Source: Paraescarpia echinospica (taxonomy: Eukaryota > Annelida > Polychaeta > Sabellida > Siboglinidae). Taken from it: a stretch of DNA of 64,000 bases. Positions 22,271 through 34,829 of the stretch are shown here, one piece after another. The stretch spans positions 5,753,212-5,817,211 of the forward strand of contig CM034544.1 in the NCBI GenBank assembly GCA_020002185.1. The letters run 5' to 3'. The notes beneath the pieces were generated by a model that did not search any database, was not told the origin of the DNA, and worked only from the letters and a program-made list of their open reading frames with translations. Each line of letters opens with the position of its first letter. Position 1 is the first letter of the stretch. Made by a program: the position numbers and the translations under genes.

Positions 22271-24836
22271 CTACGTATCTGTATATCTATCTATATAAAT
22301 ATATATATATATATCTAGCTATCTGTCTATCTATCTGTCTGTCTGTCAGTCTGTCTCTCTGTCTGTCTAATTTACTCTGCTCGAAGTCGCATAACATCAC
22401 TTTCATTTACTGACTCAAGTTTTTTCCTTATGTATAATTGCAGTTGTGTTTCTAACAGGGAACAGACTGCACGACATCGTCATAGAAGCCCTGGTACACA
22501 CCACAGTGTCGATATGTATAATTACAGTTGTGTTTCTAACAGGGCGTAGACTGCACGACATCGTCATAGAAGCTCTGGTACACACCACAGTGTCGATATG
22601 TATAATTACAGTTGTGTTTCTAACAGGGCGTAGACTGCACGACATCGTCATAGAAGCTCTGGTACACACCACAGTGTCGATATGTATAATTACAGTTGTG
22701 TTTCTAACAGGACGTAGACTGCAAGACATCGTCATAGAAGCTCTGGTACACACCACAGTGTCGATATGTATAATTACAGTTGTGTTTCTAACAGGGCGTA
22801 GACTGCACGCCATCGTCATAGAAGCTCTGGTACACACCACAGTGTCGATATGCATAATTACAGTTGTGTTTCTAACAGGACGTAGACTGCAAGACATCGT
22901 CATAGAAGCTCTGGTACACACCACAGTGTCGATATGTATAATTACAGTTGTGTTTCTAACAGGGCGTAGACTGCACGACATCGTCATAGAAGCTCTGGTA
23001 CACACCACAGTGTCGATATGTATAATTACAGTTGTGTTTCTAACAGGGCGTAGACTGCACGACATCGTCATAGAAGCTCTGGTACACACCACAGTGTCGA
23101 TATGTATAATTACAGTTGTGTTTCTAACAGGGCGTAGACTGCACGACATCGTCATAGAAGCTCTGGTACACACCACAGTGTCGATATGTATAATTACAGT
23201 TGTGTTTCTAACAGGGCGTAGACTGCACGACATCGTCATAGAAGCTCTGGTACACATCACAGTGTCGATATGCGAAGTCGTTGGTCCCGCTATTGGAAAC
23301 GGCGAAACGAGACGAATCCCCTGTCGATCTAGAGCCATAGGCAGGGTGGTCAGAATCAGACAGAATGCAAGTAATGCTGAATTTTTACAACTTTGCGAAG
23401 TGGAACTTTACGGGACGCCTGGTACGTAAAGTTCTTTTATTCGTGAAAATTTTCGTTTTTACGCAAAGTTCTGTTCACACTATTCAGTTCACGTTAAACG
23501 TAAATTGGTTGAAAAGGCTAGATTACCAAGTGTAAATTTCCAATTGAAAGCAACTAGCATTGCTTTCAACGTTTAAAGGGCCATTCATCAACGGCAACGG
23601 CAAACCTCAACGGCAACGGCAAACCTCAACGGCAACGGCAAACCTCGACGGCAAGCGGCAAACCTCAACGGCAACGGCAAACCTCTACGGCAACGGCAAA
23701 CCTCGACGGCAAGCGGCAAACCTCAACGGCAACGGCAAACCTCGACGGCAATCGGCAAAATGAAAATCGCACTAATTGGAATTGCGAGAATTGCGTACAC
23801 ATACGGGTGCAAACAGCTCGACGGCGAACCGTCGAGAATCGAAACAAAAGTGATTTTCCAACAATTGCCGCGCGGCAAATTTACTCTTTGACTAATCAGC
23901 GATGTTGTTTTAGTCTGACGTCAAATTGCAAATGTCAAATTGCACATGTCAAATTGCACTTGTTCCAATATAGCGATGTAAACACAAAATAAAATTGCAG
24001 ATACATTTTTTAAATTTTTGGTCTGAATTGGTGTAATCTGATTAGATTTTCAGGAAAATTAAATAATCCAGGGAATATCATGTTTGATTATGAGCTCAGC
24101 ATTCAATTCCTTGCAGAAGAAACACAGTTTTATAATGTTATTCCAATATAGCAAAATTTGTGAAAAATACATATTTACATGGATGCATGTTAAAATCGTA
24201 ACGGATTTGTGGCCAACTCATCAGCAGCGCCGTCTTTTGACAACCCTAATAAAATCCTAGATGTCAGCAGAGAAATTGATTCTTGAAATGTAGGAATGAG
24301 AGTTTTTATATGCTCCGTCCCATCCGGATTACAACAAAACAATGGTTCCTCCTCTCGGTTGTTTCTTTGGACCGGCATCTTTTATAACATCCACAAACTG
24401 TTCACGTCACCAATGTGCATATGCCGTCTAAGATTACCGCGTTTTGTGTACTAGGGTCTGTTCACAGTTTGCCGCTTTGCCGTCGAGGTTTTGCCGTTGC
24501 CGTCAACAGGTGTACTAGGCACTTAACGCGACAGGACACGTTCTGTGTTTCTTTCAATTATCTTGCTTTTGTTTCTTTCATCTTGCCAAACTTTGATGTG
24601 AGCTAGCCAATCAACTGCCCGTAAAAGTTTCGATTATGGCGGCGCTAATTCAGCTCAAACTGAACTAAACTATAAAAACATAATTCATCGAATGTTCCTA
24701 GTCATTTGCTGTTTCTTGGATTATCGCTTGTCACTGTAGCGAGACACATGACCGAGTGTTATCTATAAGAAAGTGTAACTCAGTTACATAAAAAAATAGT
24801 CGAATTTACAAGAGGTTGACGATTCGGGAAAACCTA

Positions 24837-24875
<39 letters not shown>

Positions 24876-24905
24876 GACTGTCTAGATGGATATATAGATG
24901 GATAT

Positions 24906-24950
<45 letters not shown>

Positions 24951-25807
24951 CAGACAGACAAGCAGCCAACCAGGGTAACAGACAGACAGATAGACAGACA
25001 GAGAGACAGACAGACAGACAGACAGCTAGATAGATAGATTGATTGATTGTTAAAGTGCATCACACATTTGTGTCGATATAAGTAATTGGTTATTGACATT
25101 GGAAATATCTCATTCAGCTGCATCGGTCGTTGCCATGGCAACAGGGTTTCGTCAGTTCGGAGACTGCGCCGTCTTCATCGACTACGACATTAACACTTGC
25201 GCTGAAGTGACGTCATCGGACACTCCGTTGGACTTCATTCTCAAAGCGAATGTCTCGCAATCGGAGAACTCGGCCAACGTCCGCATCACTCTACGGGACG
25301 GAGATTGCAGCGACACCAAGCAGGTGATTTGTTATTGAAAGCTTAACATATATGTGTGTGGGTGGGTGGGCGGGCGGGCGGGCGGGCGGGCGGGCGGGCG
25401 GGCGGGCGGGCGTGCAAAAGCGACAGATTACAACACTCATACTTCTCAACGATTTGAATAATTATTCGTGCTATTCACTCCGTCCGTATTTCTTGCGAAC
25501 ATATTATTGTTTGAGATGTTGACCAATATATGTATACTTTAATACATTGTTAATTTATTTAAAAGTATTTCTTAATGTAACCCAGGTCCACGCCTACTCA
25601 CTGGAGAAATCGACCAACGCCGGCCCGTTCGATGGCATCTTCTTGCGGTGTCAGCTGACGAACACCGAACTGTCAGCAGAGGGCGCCACCATCTGCTCGT
25701 TCTGTTGCGGCTGCTCGAAAAGAGGCTGTGATTTTGTGTTTTTCCGCATCTTTGGACGATATGGACCTGTCAGATCGTTGTGTGAAGTGGAACTTGTGTT
25801 ACCGTAG
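17532..25807 (+). CDS. Secreted two-domain fucolectin-type lectin, copy 1 (five exons)
   Basis: Exons are 17,532-17,589, 21,490-21,720, 23,215-23,421, 25,118-25,323 and 25,586-25,807 (TAG). All introns are GT-AG, phases 1,1,1,0, and the joined frame is 308 codons including the stop. Residues 1-19 form a signal peptide (MKHQTVRTLVFVTLISIGR). Residues 21-163 are an eel-fucolectin/tachylectin-4/pentraxin-1 domain: NLAVGKPTQMSS, RAVDGN, WWQVDL, VVITNR and the closing LCEVEL. The fucose-site pattern His-X26-Arg is present (H65, R92) with a third Arg at R98/R99, but the usual Cys-Cys after the Arg is replaced by GKH. Residues 166-307 form a Cys-rich second domain, probably a divergent relative, also ending LCEVEL. 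The protein is presumably secreted and binds glycans; this is inferred. Exon 3 offers ten alternative acceptors (see repeat at 22,446). Exon joins are by eye and lack transcript support. Confidence 0.78.
17611..20125. mobile_element. DNA transposon with 10-bp inverted termini, in lectin intron 1
   Basis: The left end CAGGGGTTTA (17,611-17,620) and right end TAAACCCCTG (20,116-20,125) are perfect inverted repeats. A second copy at 48,213-49,545 has lost its right end. Without the retrotransposon nested at 18.6-19.7 kb the element is about 1.4 kb and has no transposase reading, so it is non-autonomous. Flanks are TA-rich (tatacaca on the left, atttatat on the right) and no clean target duplication was found, so the superfamily is not assigned. 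The end shares CAGGGG with some hAT elements, which is weak evidence. Confidence 0.55.
18594..19684 (-). pseudogene. Retrotransposon family R3 (KYIDD-type reverse transcriptase), 5'-truncated, nested
   Basis: The reverse-strand reading 19,684-18,746 is open: RGVPQGTLSGPKCFLVYIND, the catalytic box KYIDDST (Ile for the usual Ala), LLGVTISQDLTWNKHVE, RPVLEYACPVWH and MIQKRALKCIFP. It ends RNSFIPWGLLNCQ. This pattern is an APE-type non-LTR reverse transcriptase; the clade is uncertain. The 5' part, including endonuclease and fingers, is missing. The 3' end is a (TTA)n tail, seen forward as aataataataataa at 18,594-18,607. The empty site is preserved at 49,133 in the second DNA-transposon copy, and ATGTT is duplicated at both ends (18,589-18,593 and near 19,682-19,686). 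The first eleven residues of the longer reading (MAIKNKATYEH) come from the host transposon. Confidence 0.85.
20128..20178. repeat. (TA)n microsatellite
   Basis: Pure TA with one ACA interruption, immediately outside the right terminus of the DNA transposon. Confidence 0.9.
20179..21489. other. Intron 1 remainder, no recognised feature
   Basis: This is AT-rich sequence between the DNA transposon and exon 2 of lectin copy 1. No conserved open frame or repeat shared with the rest of the window was found. The intron ends with the acceptor ttcgttgcag at 21,489. Confidence 0.5.
21721..21784 (+). repeat. 54-bp tandem duplication of the exon 2 end and its splice donor
   Basis: The last bases of exon 2 plus the donor (ggtggtcataaccaacagag, then catg and gtgagttcta) are repeated 54 bp downstream, giving donors at 21,721 and 21,775. 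Use of the second donor would retain an in-frame TAG at 21,730-21,732, so only the first is compatible with the full protein. Confidence 0.85.
21960..22365. repeat. Compound tetranucleotide microsatellite (ACCC/TACC, TATC, TA, TGTC)
   Basis: A run of (TACC)/(CACC), then (TATC)n mixed with (TA)n, then (TGTC)n, in lectin intron 2. Low complexity only. Confidence 0.93.
22446..23270 (+). repeat. Ten 84-bp tandem units made of intron end plus splice acceptor plus exon 3 start
   Basis: Ten copies of ctaacag lie exactly 84 bp apart, from 22,452 to 23,208. Each unit carries the end of intron 2 (ttacagttgtgtttctaacag) and the first 56-58 bp of exon 3 (RRLHDIVIEALVHTTVSI). The first unit reads GNRLHD, and two units have QDI for HDI. 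The unit is 28 codons and has no stop, so the array is one open frame into the genuine exon 3. Splicing to the last acceptor gives the normal domain. Any earlier acceptor would insert 28 residues per unit, up to 252 with the first. Intronic bases would then be translated as IITVVFLTG. The opposite strand is open too, as expected for a frame-length unit. Confidence 0.9.
23578..23757 (+). repeat. CAACGGCAACGGCAAACCT-type minisatellite
   Basis: About ten units of 18-19 bp (ctcaacggcaacggcaaac, with ctcgacggcaagcggcaaac variants). The same motif occurs in reverse orientation at 24,471-24,511 (ttgccgctttgccgtcgagg, then ttttgccgttgccgtc) and forward at 63,700-63,735 in the mirrored arm. The pair at 23.58 and 24.5 kb may be the ends of an inverted-repeat element in lectin intron 3; this is unproven. 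Confidence 0.7.
24838..25045. repeat. (TCTG)n, (GATA)n and (GACA)n compound microsatellite
   Basis: Tetranucleotide runs in lectin intron 3. The mirrored arm has only a short gacagacagacag remnant at 63,359-63,373, so this tract expanded or contracted after the duplication. Confidence 0.93.
25361..25412. repeat. (GGGC)n microsatellite in lectin intron 4
   Basis: Starts with gggt units and becomes (gggc)12 or so, in a 262-bp intron. The mirrored copy 4 has only two units here. Confidence 0.93.
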
Positions 25808-28009
25808 CTGCACAGATAAACACATATGAGGCACTTGAGACATGATGCGTATCAAACTAGTTATTGAAAAAGTCAGTAAGTTAGAGGATGCAGGACTAAT
25901 GTGTATGCTTTCCAAAGTTATAACATGGTCTGTTCGACGATCGTACCAATATTATAAATATGCCGTTCTCATAAAAATCTGAAGAAACGTTTGCGAAAGA
26001 TATCCATATTGCAACTCCTTATCACTTATTTGTCTCATGTTATGCAAATAAATTGTAAGGAAAGTTGGTTTTAGTGAAATAATTATAGTTTCTGTTCGAA
26101 AACACAGCGCCACGCGAAATGTTTGTTAAGAACGTTAACGTGCTAGCGGTTATAACCAATGAGAAAGATATTGGGAAGTCACGCTCAATTCTCGTAAGTC
26201 ATACACATAAATCAGCGGCTAGATCTAGTGAGATTCAAAGCGACGGGTTTTGGTGTGGGTCGAACAACGAGCCTGTAACCATTATATTATATATATATAC
26301 ATCACAAGTTTTCGCAGATTTAGCCATGACGTGGCATTGTCATATAATTATAATTTGTTTGTGCATGTTGAGTTTCTGTTCAAGCGCGGACTTTGATATA
26401 CTGAATAACAATGAATGTCCTCATTTCAGCCTGGAAGTGTTGCAATAGTGTCTACCGAAATAAACCGTAGCGTCTCTCGTGCATAATATAACACTAACCG
26501 CGCAGACATTAGGTGACTCTCGTTGTGATCGCATTGTTTTGTTCCTAGGCGCCTACGGCTACGGATATAACATTTAAATGGAGAGAAAACGCCGTGACAT
26601 CATTGCATGCGGTAGTAGTATACTAACATTGATAGACAAGGTCGTTTATAGGAAGGAGTCAAGGGGTTATGAATGACACGAACTACCCAATTTTGATAAC
26701 TAGATCAGCGTTCGTGACACGTCGTTTTCAATGTTGGGTGCAGTTGCTGGATCTTAGCAATATGCAGGATGCGTCGGATTGTGCTATGCAGTCCTCGGGT
26801 ATTCGACTGTCTGCACATTGCGTACCCATCAGCAGATTGCAAATATGCCGGCGTGCACAACAGCAGATCGTTGTGTGATCAAAACATTTGACAGCTTGTC
26901 CCTTGTTACTTTATTTACCTTTTCTTGCGGGTTTACGAAAGTAGCAAAGTATCTTGTTTTTAATTATACGGACAATTCACACTGTGCGCAGCACAGGATA
27001 TACTTATCTAAGTTCATATGAACGTAGACTAGTAACACAATTGCTTATTGAATACAATTGTTACGCTCGTTTGAATAAATTATTGAGCACCAGCGTGTCA
27101 TTGCTATTTTGACTGTGACTATCATTGATTTACCTAGATGTTTAATAACAGTAATATTACAATTTTATAGAATAATGTGTTTGTAAGTCAGGAGTAAAAT
27201 TGTACATCACCCTTTATTTGGGCTCAGCTTCAGATAAAAAATGTCTGATATACTAGTGCCATTATTTACCAACAAGCATTGACCTTTGTCGACATACCTG
27301 AATATGAGAATAAATGTACAGAAAACAAAACTCTTGAAGGTTGACAACACACAGTAAGGGAAAGGGCAGCTGAAAAGAAAACATTTATAATATTATATTA
27401 CATGCTGGCCAGTGCAGTAAGACCAGAGGAGGGACAGCTACACAGACGCTGGAATGGAAAAGTTTTAAAAAAATAGGTAAGTTTTTATATAACGAAATAT
27501 CAAATTCTTAGGACTGCACAAAGCGCTTTATAGTTTAGGAAGCATTCAGCCACACTGAAATTAATGAGGGGGGTGTGCCTGCAGGCTGCTCGGAATTCGT
27601 TATATTATCTTCGAAACCAACCATGAATGAGAATTAACGCCAAAATAGTGTTCACGTCGTATTGTCCGTTGGAAATATTGAAATCCGGATAGGGCAGCTT
27701 ACGTCACACGTAAACATCTATGCAAATATGTTTCACGTATTACATCCAATGTAACGTTGGCGTTGATTTTAGACATGCTCACGCCATCTGGCGAATGGAC
27801 ACGATATCACCCAGTTGAACTGTATTAGGCATTGCAATAGTCGCAAAGAAAATATTTCCTTGTCTACTTGCTACTAAAGGCACTGTAGTTCAATGAAATT
27901 GATGACTTAAAATTACGAACGTTCAGTCGTACACTTGATGTCATGTGCAGGTAGTAATGTTTATTGTCAATTCAATCAACGTAGGAAGCATCCTTGCCTC
28001 TTGTTGACA
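25808..28009. other. Duplicated non-coding segment of the left palindrome arm
   Basis: This 2.2-kb segment is mirrored at 56,240-58,410 and, for its first 70 bp, at 60,480-60,560. It contains short open readings (26,669-26,878 in this arm, 57,253-57,606 in the other) that differ in length and frame and look non-coding. The 3' UTR of lectin copy 1 must lie at its left edge; no AATAAA was assigned with confidence. Confidence 0.6.
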
Positions 28010-28745
28010 TTGGTGAAAATACTGTAGGCTATAGACGTTTTTATTCGTGTCGTTCACCTGTCGCCTCGATTATCCAGGCGCTGTGAGGTGGTTGGGAATT
28101 TTGACTTGGTGCGAGCATGCCATAAAAACGGCGTATCTGTGGGATAGGTCGTGGTTGATAGACACATTAAAGGTTCCACCATTCTCGTGTAGAACGGCAG
28201 GTACTTTAGCGGAGAGAGTGTGCAACAACGCTAGAACACGTGGCATCTCGCTGTTGAAAATGTTGCGGTTGATGTCGGAGTGGAGTTCTCGAAATGCCAG
28301 ATCTATGGCGATCTTGAGCAGAGCAGATTCGCTCGCCATGGCCAACTATTGTCAGGTCCTGTACGTCATAGTTTCAGTCGATGCAAAAAACCACATGTTT
28401 GAGGAGATCCTGGTGGATCCAGGAAACACACTGCTCATGAAGCAGCGGGCTCGAGCTAAGGACCTTTACTGTCCACCCCCTCTGCGACACGCACAACAGT
28501 CTTATGGAACTATGGTGACGAATCCGTGTCAGTCGTTACAGCGCTCCTCCAGTCGCTTGCGGAGAAGTCTGGTCATGTTACGGACAACTCGTGACAGGCA
28601 GAACGTTTGCTTGTGAAAGACGGTGGATATAGGAGTGAGGACGCAGTATAGGTCATCCAGATCTCGAAAGAAGTAGTAAATGTCAAGGTCGTTGAGCACG
28701 CTGAGGAGCTCTCTTCCACGTACCGCTCTCTTGCTCTCATTTTAA
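28010..28745 (-). pseudogene. Unrecognised conserved ORF block, copy b
   Basis: The reverse complement of copies a and c, but extended at its 5' side. From about 28,745 a frame reads ELLSVLNDLDIYYFFRDLDD and runs on to RLLRKRLEERCND before a stop near 28,530. After a gap without a common frame comes MASESALLKIAIDLAFRE from 28,339. Here LHTLSA is joined to KVPAVLHENG because 30-40 bp present in copies a and c are deleted. A transposase-like origin is conceivable, but I do not recognise the family. It is bordered by the 28-bp minisatellite, as in the other copies. Confidence 0.35.
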
Positions 28746-28917
28746 TTTTGCTTATGAAATAGCCTAACAGTTGTCTTCGCGTGTAATTGTCGTAGCTTTC
28801 AAAGTGCGCAGCTGTCGAGTTTCTGACAGAAATTTCACCGTGTTTTTGTGGTGATTGGGTCGGATTATTGTGCTTCGCTTTCTCCTTGCCTGATCCCCGT
28901 TATCGTTTTTACTTGCC

Positions 28918-30240
28918 CCGCCATCTTCCGCTGCTGTTACCGGACTTGTCATCTTCTCCTGCTGTTATTGGGCTTGCTATCTCCCGTTGCTGTTATTGGT
29001 CTTGCCATCTTCCGCTGCTGTTATTGGGCAGCTCATTTTTTGCTGCCGTTATTGGGCTGGTCACCTTCTCCTGCTGTTATTGCACTTGCCATCTACCGCT
29101 GCTGTTACTGGGCTGGTCACCTTCTCCTGCTGTTATTGCACTTGCCATCTACCGCTGCTGTTACTGGGCTGGTCACCTTCTCCTGCTGTTATTGCACTTG
29201 CCATCTACCGCTGCTGTTACTGGGCTGGTCACCTTCTCCTGCTGTTATTGCACTTGCCATCTACCGCTGCTGTTACTGGGCTGGTCACCTTCTCCTGCTG
29301 TTATTGCACTTGCCATCTCCCGCTGCTGTTACTGGGCTGGTCACCTTCTCCTGCTGTTATTGCACTTGCCATCTCCCGCTGCTGTTACTGGGCTGGTCAC
29401 CTTCTCCTGCTGTTATTGCACTTGCCATCTACCGCTGCTGTTACTGGGCTGGTCACCTTCTCCTGCTGTTATTGCACTTGCCATCTACCGCTGCTGTTAC
29501 TGGGCTGGTCACCTTCTCCTGCTGTTATTGCACTTGCCATCTCCCGCTGCTGTTACTGGGCTGGTTACCTTCTCCTGCTGTTATTGCACTTGCCATCTCC
29601 CGCTGTTGTTACTGGGCTGGTCACCTTCTCCTGCTGTTATTGCACTTGCCATCTACCGCTGCTGTTACTGGGCTGGTCACCTTCTCCTGCTGTTATTGCA
29701 CTTGCCATCTACCGCTGCTGTTACTGGGCTGGTCACCTTCTCCTGCTGTTATTGCACTTGCCATCTCCCGCTGCTGTTACTGGGCTGGTCACCTTCTCCT
29801 GCTGTTATTGCACTTGCCATCTACCGCTGCTGTTACTGGGCTGGTCACCTTCTCCTGCTGTTATTGCACTTGCCATCTCCCGCTGCTGTTACTGGGCTGG
29901 TCACCTTCTCCTGCTGTTATAGCACTTGCCATCTACCGCTGCTGTTACTGGGCTGGTCACCTTCTCCTGCTGTTATTGCACTTGCCATCTACCGCTGCTG
30001 TTACTGGGCTGGTCACCTTCTCCTGCTGTTATTGCACTTGCCATCTCCCGCTGCTGTTACTGGGCTGGTCACCTTCTCCTGCTGTTATTGCACTTGCCAT
30101 CTCCCGCTGCTGTTACTGGGCTGGTCACCTTCTCCTGCTGTTATTGCACTTGCCATCTACCGCTGCTGTTACTGGGCTGGTCACCTTCTCCTGCTGTTAT
30201 TGCACTTGCCATCTCCCGTTGCTGTTACTGGGCTTAACAT
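28918..30240 (-). repeat. 28-bp minisatellite organised as 56-bp higher-order units (left arm)
   Basis: The first few monomers are plain 28-bp units. From about 29,040 two diverged monomers alternate: ccgctgctgttactgggctg (then gtcacctt) and ctcctgctgttattgcactt (then gccatcta). They form a regular 56-bp dimer repeated more than 20 times. Monomers differ mainly by a/c at one position (ctaccgc, ctcccgc). The mirrored right-arm array has no dimer structure. Forward-strand readings of 460-470 codons (LPLLLLGWSPSPAVIALAI-type) are artefacts of a stop-free 28-bp unit. Confidence 0.95.
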
Positions 30241-30719
30241 CTTCCACTGACTCTTCATAGTCTCCACCACCAGGTCTTGCTCTTTCCAGCTCGTGGCCCA
30301 AAAATACTCTTCGCCGTTTTATGGTGTATATAGCAGCTACTTTGCGTATCCCGCGCATATGTTAAGACTAACAGTTGGAGTGGAGTCAGCAGCAGTCCTC
30401 GCCACCAGGATACATACACAACAATGTCGACATGAAAACGTGGATTTAACCTAAAGGTGCTTAGGTAGAATTTAAATATTTGTGGGTTTCCAAAAAGGTA
30501 TCTCCCTGTATATTATAGGCCTGTAGCATGGATGATTTTGTTACTGCTTTTTGAAAACATCTTGGTGTCAAGTGTAAACGTTTCAGCCGAAATCTCAGTT
30601 CCTATCTATCGGACTGGTATCGAAGACGAGATGGCGGAGGGCGGGGGTGTTGCTGGAGATTGTTTGTGGTGACGTTCCATATGTTTTCAGGAGTCACAAT
30701 CAACCCGTGTTTGCTGTCG

Positions 30720-30970
30720 TACATGACGTAGGATACTGCTATTAGATGTTGTCGTACACGACGTGAAATAACGATGGGAGGGAGGCTATTATATGTTGTC
30801 GTACATGACGTGGGAAGACGAGGGGTGGGAGGGGAGGGGGGCTATTATATGTTGTCGTACATGACGTGGGAAGACGGGGGTGGGAGGGGGAGGGATGCTA
30901 TTAGAATATGTCGTACATGGCGTGAGAAGACGGGGGGTCGGAGGGGGAGGGAGGCTATTTAATATTTTGT
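30720..30970. repeat. About 59-bp minisatellite, four to five units (left arm)
   Basis: Units contain ttgtcgtacatgacgtggga followed by agacggggggtgggagggg. The mirrored array at 53,210-53,870 has roughly twice as many units. Confidence 0.85.
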
Positions 30971-32214
30971 CGCAGTGACATTCCGCCCATAGTACCCAAG
31001 CACATAGGCCTGCGATTTCATGTGGATCATACAGCAATGCGTGATTTGATTACGCCCTTGGCCTACATATTGTTCTGAACATACAACCTCTGGGCACCTC
31101 AAATAAAGCGTTGTGCCTGAATGAACGTTTTGACATAGACATTCTGGGTAGGAAATAGTTATAGGATCTACATACGATCAATATTAAACTGAGTTACAGA
31201 TTATAGTCTTTACAGTTTCACAATGGTTAATTAATGTCCGATGTCCTGAAGACAGTCACACGAGGGCTGCTTTTGGCGACTATACGGTATCGGGTCTTAA
31301 TCGTACGTGGCCCGTGCTGTTCTGGCCGCGGATGCCGAATAGAATGCCTTGCGGGCCGCCCGGCATTAATATCGATTCCGTGTGGATACGACGCTTATGA
31401 CGAGGCGTTATACTATCAATGTAAAGACGTGGTCATTTGTGATTAATAAAATATAACTCTAATAAAATAAATGCATATAATTACATGAATTTGTCATATT
31501 ACCACACAATGATTACGGAATAATTGTGTACATTATAAATACATTAAATTTCTAAAAGAATTGCCTTCAGCCGAGCCAACTAGGCAAACCATAAACCATA
31601 CGCTAAAGGATGACACCAGATGGTCAGCCTACTTGAAAGCCCAGACGAAATACCGATGAACATTCGTTCACCGTCACAGTATGGCCTTTCTTGGTTGCCG
31701 CGCAATTGGTCCATGTATTAGATATTGGAACCTGTTTCCAGCTTGTTCTTAAATAATTTCGTTGTCACATGCATTAGACTCGACATATTCATTATATCAC
31801 ATCATCGTGTCTAAACACATAACGCATGCACACTATTACGTGTGACGTTTACAGAAAGTACACGTAATTAATTACTTCATATCATGTCAGCAATGACGCG
31901 GTTCATGCTATTCGGTAGCTGTGAGTTCGGCATTGTTTCCTTAGTACACCAATTACATTGAATACGTGACTGAAGTTATCAATGGTTAAATGGTTAATTA
32001 AAATCAACACGAAATGCTCTTCGAATATTCTTTGGCAGTAGACATACTTGACGAAGCTGAAAACATAAATGTCGCGCGGCAAGTTGTAAGGCACGGGCGT
32101 TAAAATAAAGTTTACGACAACTGGTCAATATTGCGTATTTAGTTGTACACACATTGATGATATAGTCCAATATAAGTCACGTCACAGTGGGAAGCAGTAA
32201 CATGGAGACGAGAT
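30971..32214. other. Duplicated non-coding segment, left arm
   Basis: Mirrored at 51,945-53,205 with good conservation; for example 31,250-31,440 matches 52,770-52,925 in reverse. No reading frame is kept between the two copies, so no gene is proposed. Confidence 0.6.
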
Positions 32215-32860
32215 TGGCAGACGAGACATACAAGAATGTAGATTAGCGCATAGTGCAGTGTCCATTACATGGGTTTTCTAGAAAAATTACACTTTACCAC
32301 TGGTAGACCTGTAACAACACAAAGATTGTAAGTTCACACGCAGATACAGATACTTTATTGCCAAGATTGACATAAAATACATGTCAGTGAGGAATGGGTC
32401 TTGGTGTTCAAACCTACAGTCACACCAAATATGCCACGAACATACAATAATATATAAATAGTATACAAAATTAAGTCTAAAAATGTCTAAAAGTATGCAT
32501 AAAAATTGATAGGTTAAGCTAAAATTAATACATAAAAGAAGTATGAAACACATCTGGCAAAATTAAGATTCCATTGTTTCTATCTATCGCTGAAGTCTAT
32601 ACTTAATACCCGATAAGACAGTCCCAGCACAGGGGTGAGAGATTGTCTCGGAAGCGATTTGACTTAGCACGGATATTTCTGAGCGCCTGCCTGAAGGGAG
32701 TTGTTCGAATAGATGGTGGGCGGGGAATGTTGGATCCTAGATAAGTTTGTCAGCTCTCTTTCTGGTTCTTTCACTGTGTATAGCTGACAGGGGGTGAGTT
32801 CACCCAACGATCTTCGATTCACCACTCTCTGAATACAGACAGTTACTCGTGTATGCAGCC
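32215..32860 (-). mobile_element. Left-arm-only insertion, probable retrotransposon 3' end
   Basis: The right arm joins the flanks of this segment directly at about 51,944-51,948 (ttcggctgca, then atctcgtctc). Read in reverse the part near 32,330-32,360 is ggcaataaagtatctgtatc, with an AATAAA and short (TATCTG) repeats, as at the end of a CR1-like 3' UTR. No reverse transcriptase reading was recognised. Confidence 0.45.
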
Positions 32861-32876
32861 GAATTAAGTCTTCAAT

Positions 32877-34728
<1,852 letters not shown>

Positions 34729-34829
34729 CTGAAACATATCAATTGCCCTGTCCATCACGTGACCTATTGCCCAGAAAAACTCCGTCAAGCCACCAGAAAA
34801 CACGTGGTGAGTTCTGATATTCCGTCGTT

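Noticed and set aside
22415..23338. 307-codon reverse-strand reading over the 84-bp array
   Set aside because: It is the complement of the lectin exon array; the forward strand has matching splice sites and domain homology.
26669..27021. Short reading MNDTNYPILITRSAFVTRRF shared with the mirrored arm (57,606-57,253)
   Set aside because: Shared because the DNA is duplicated; length and frame differ, there is no known motif, and differences are not concentrated at third positions.
28848..30260. 470- and 460-codon Leu/Cys-rich readings resembling a membrane protein
   Set aside because: The 28-bp unit is open in all three frames of one strand; the alternating frames give the same peptide in rotation, and array structure differs between arms.
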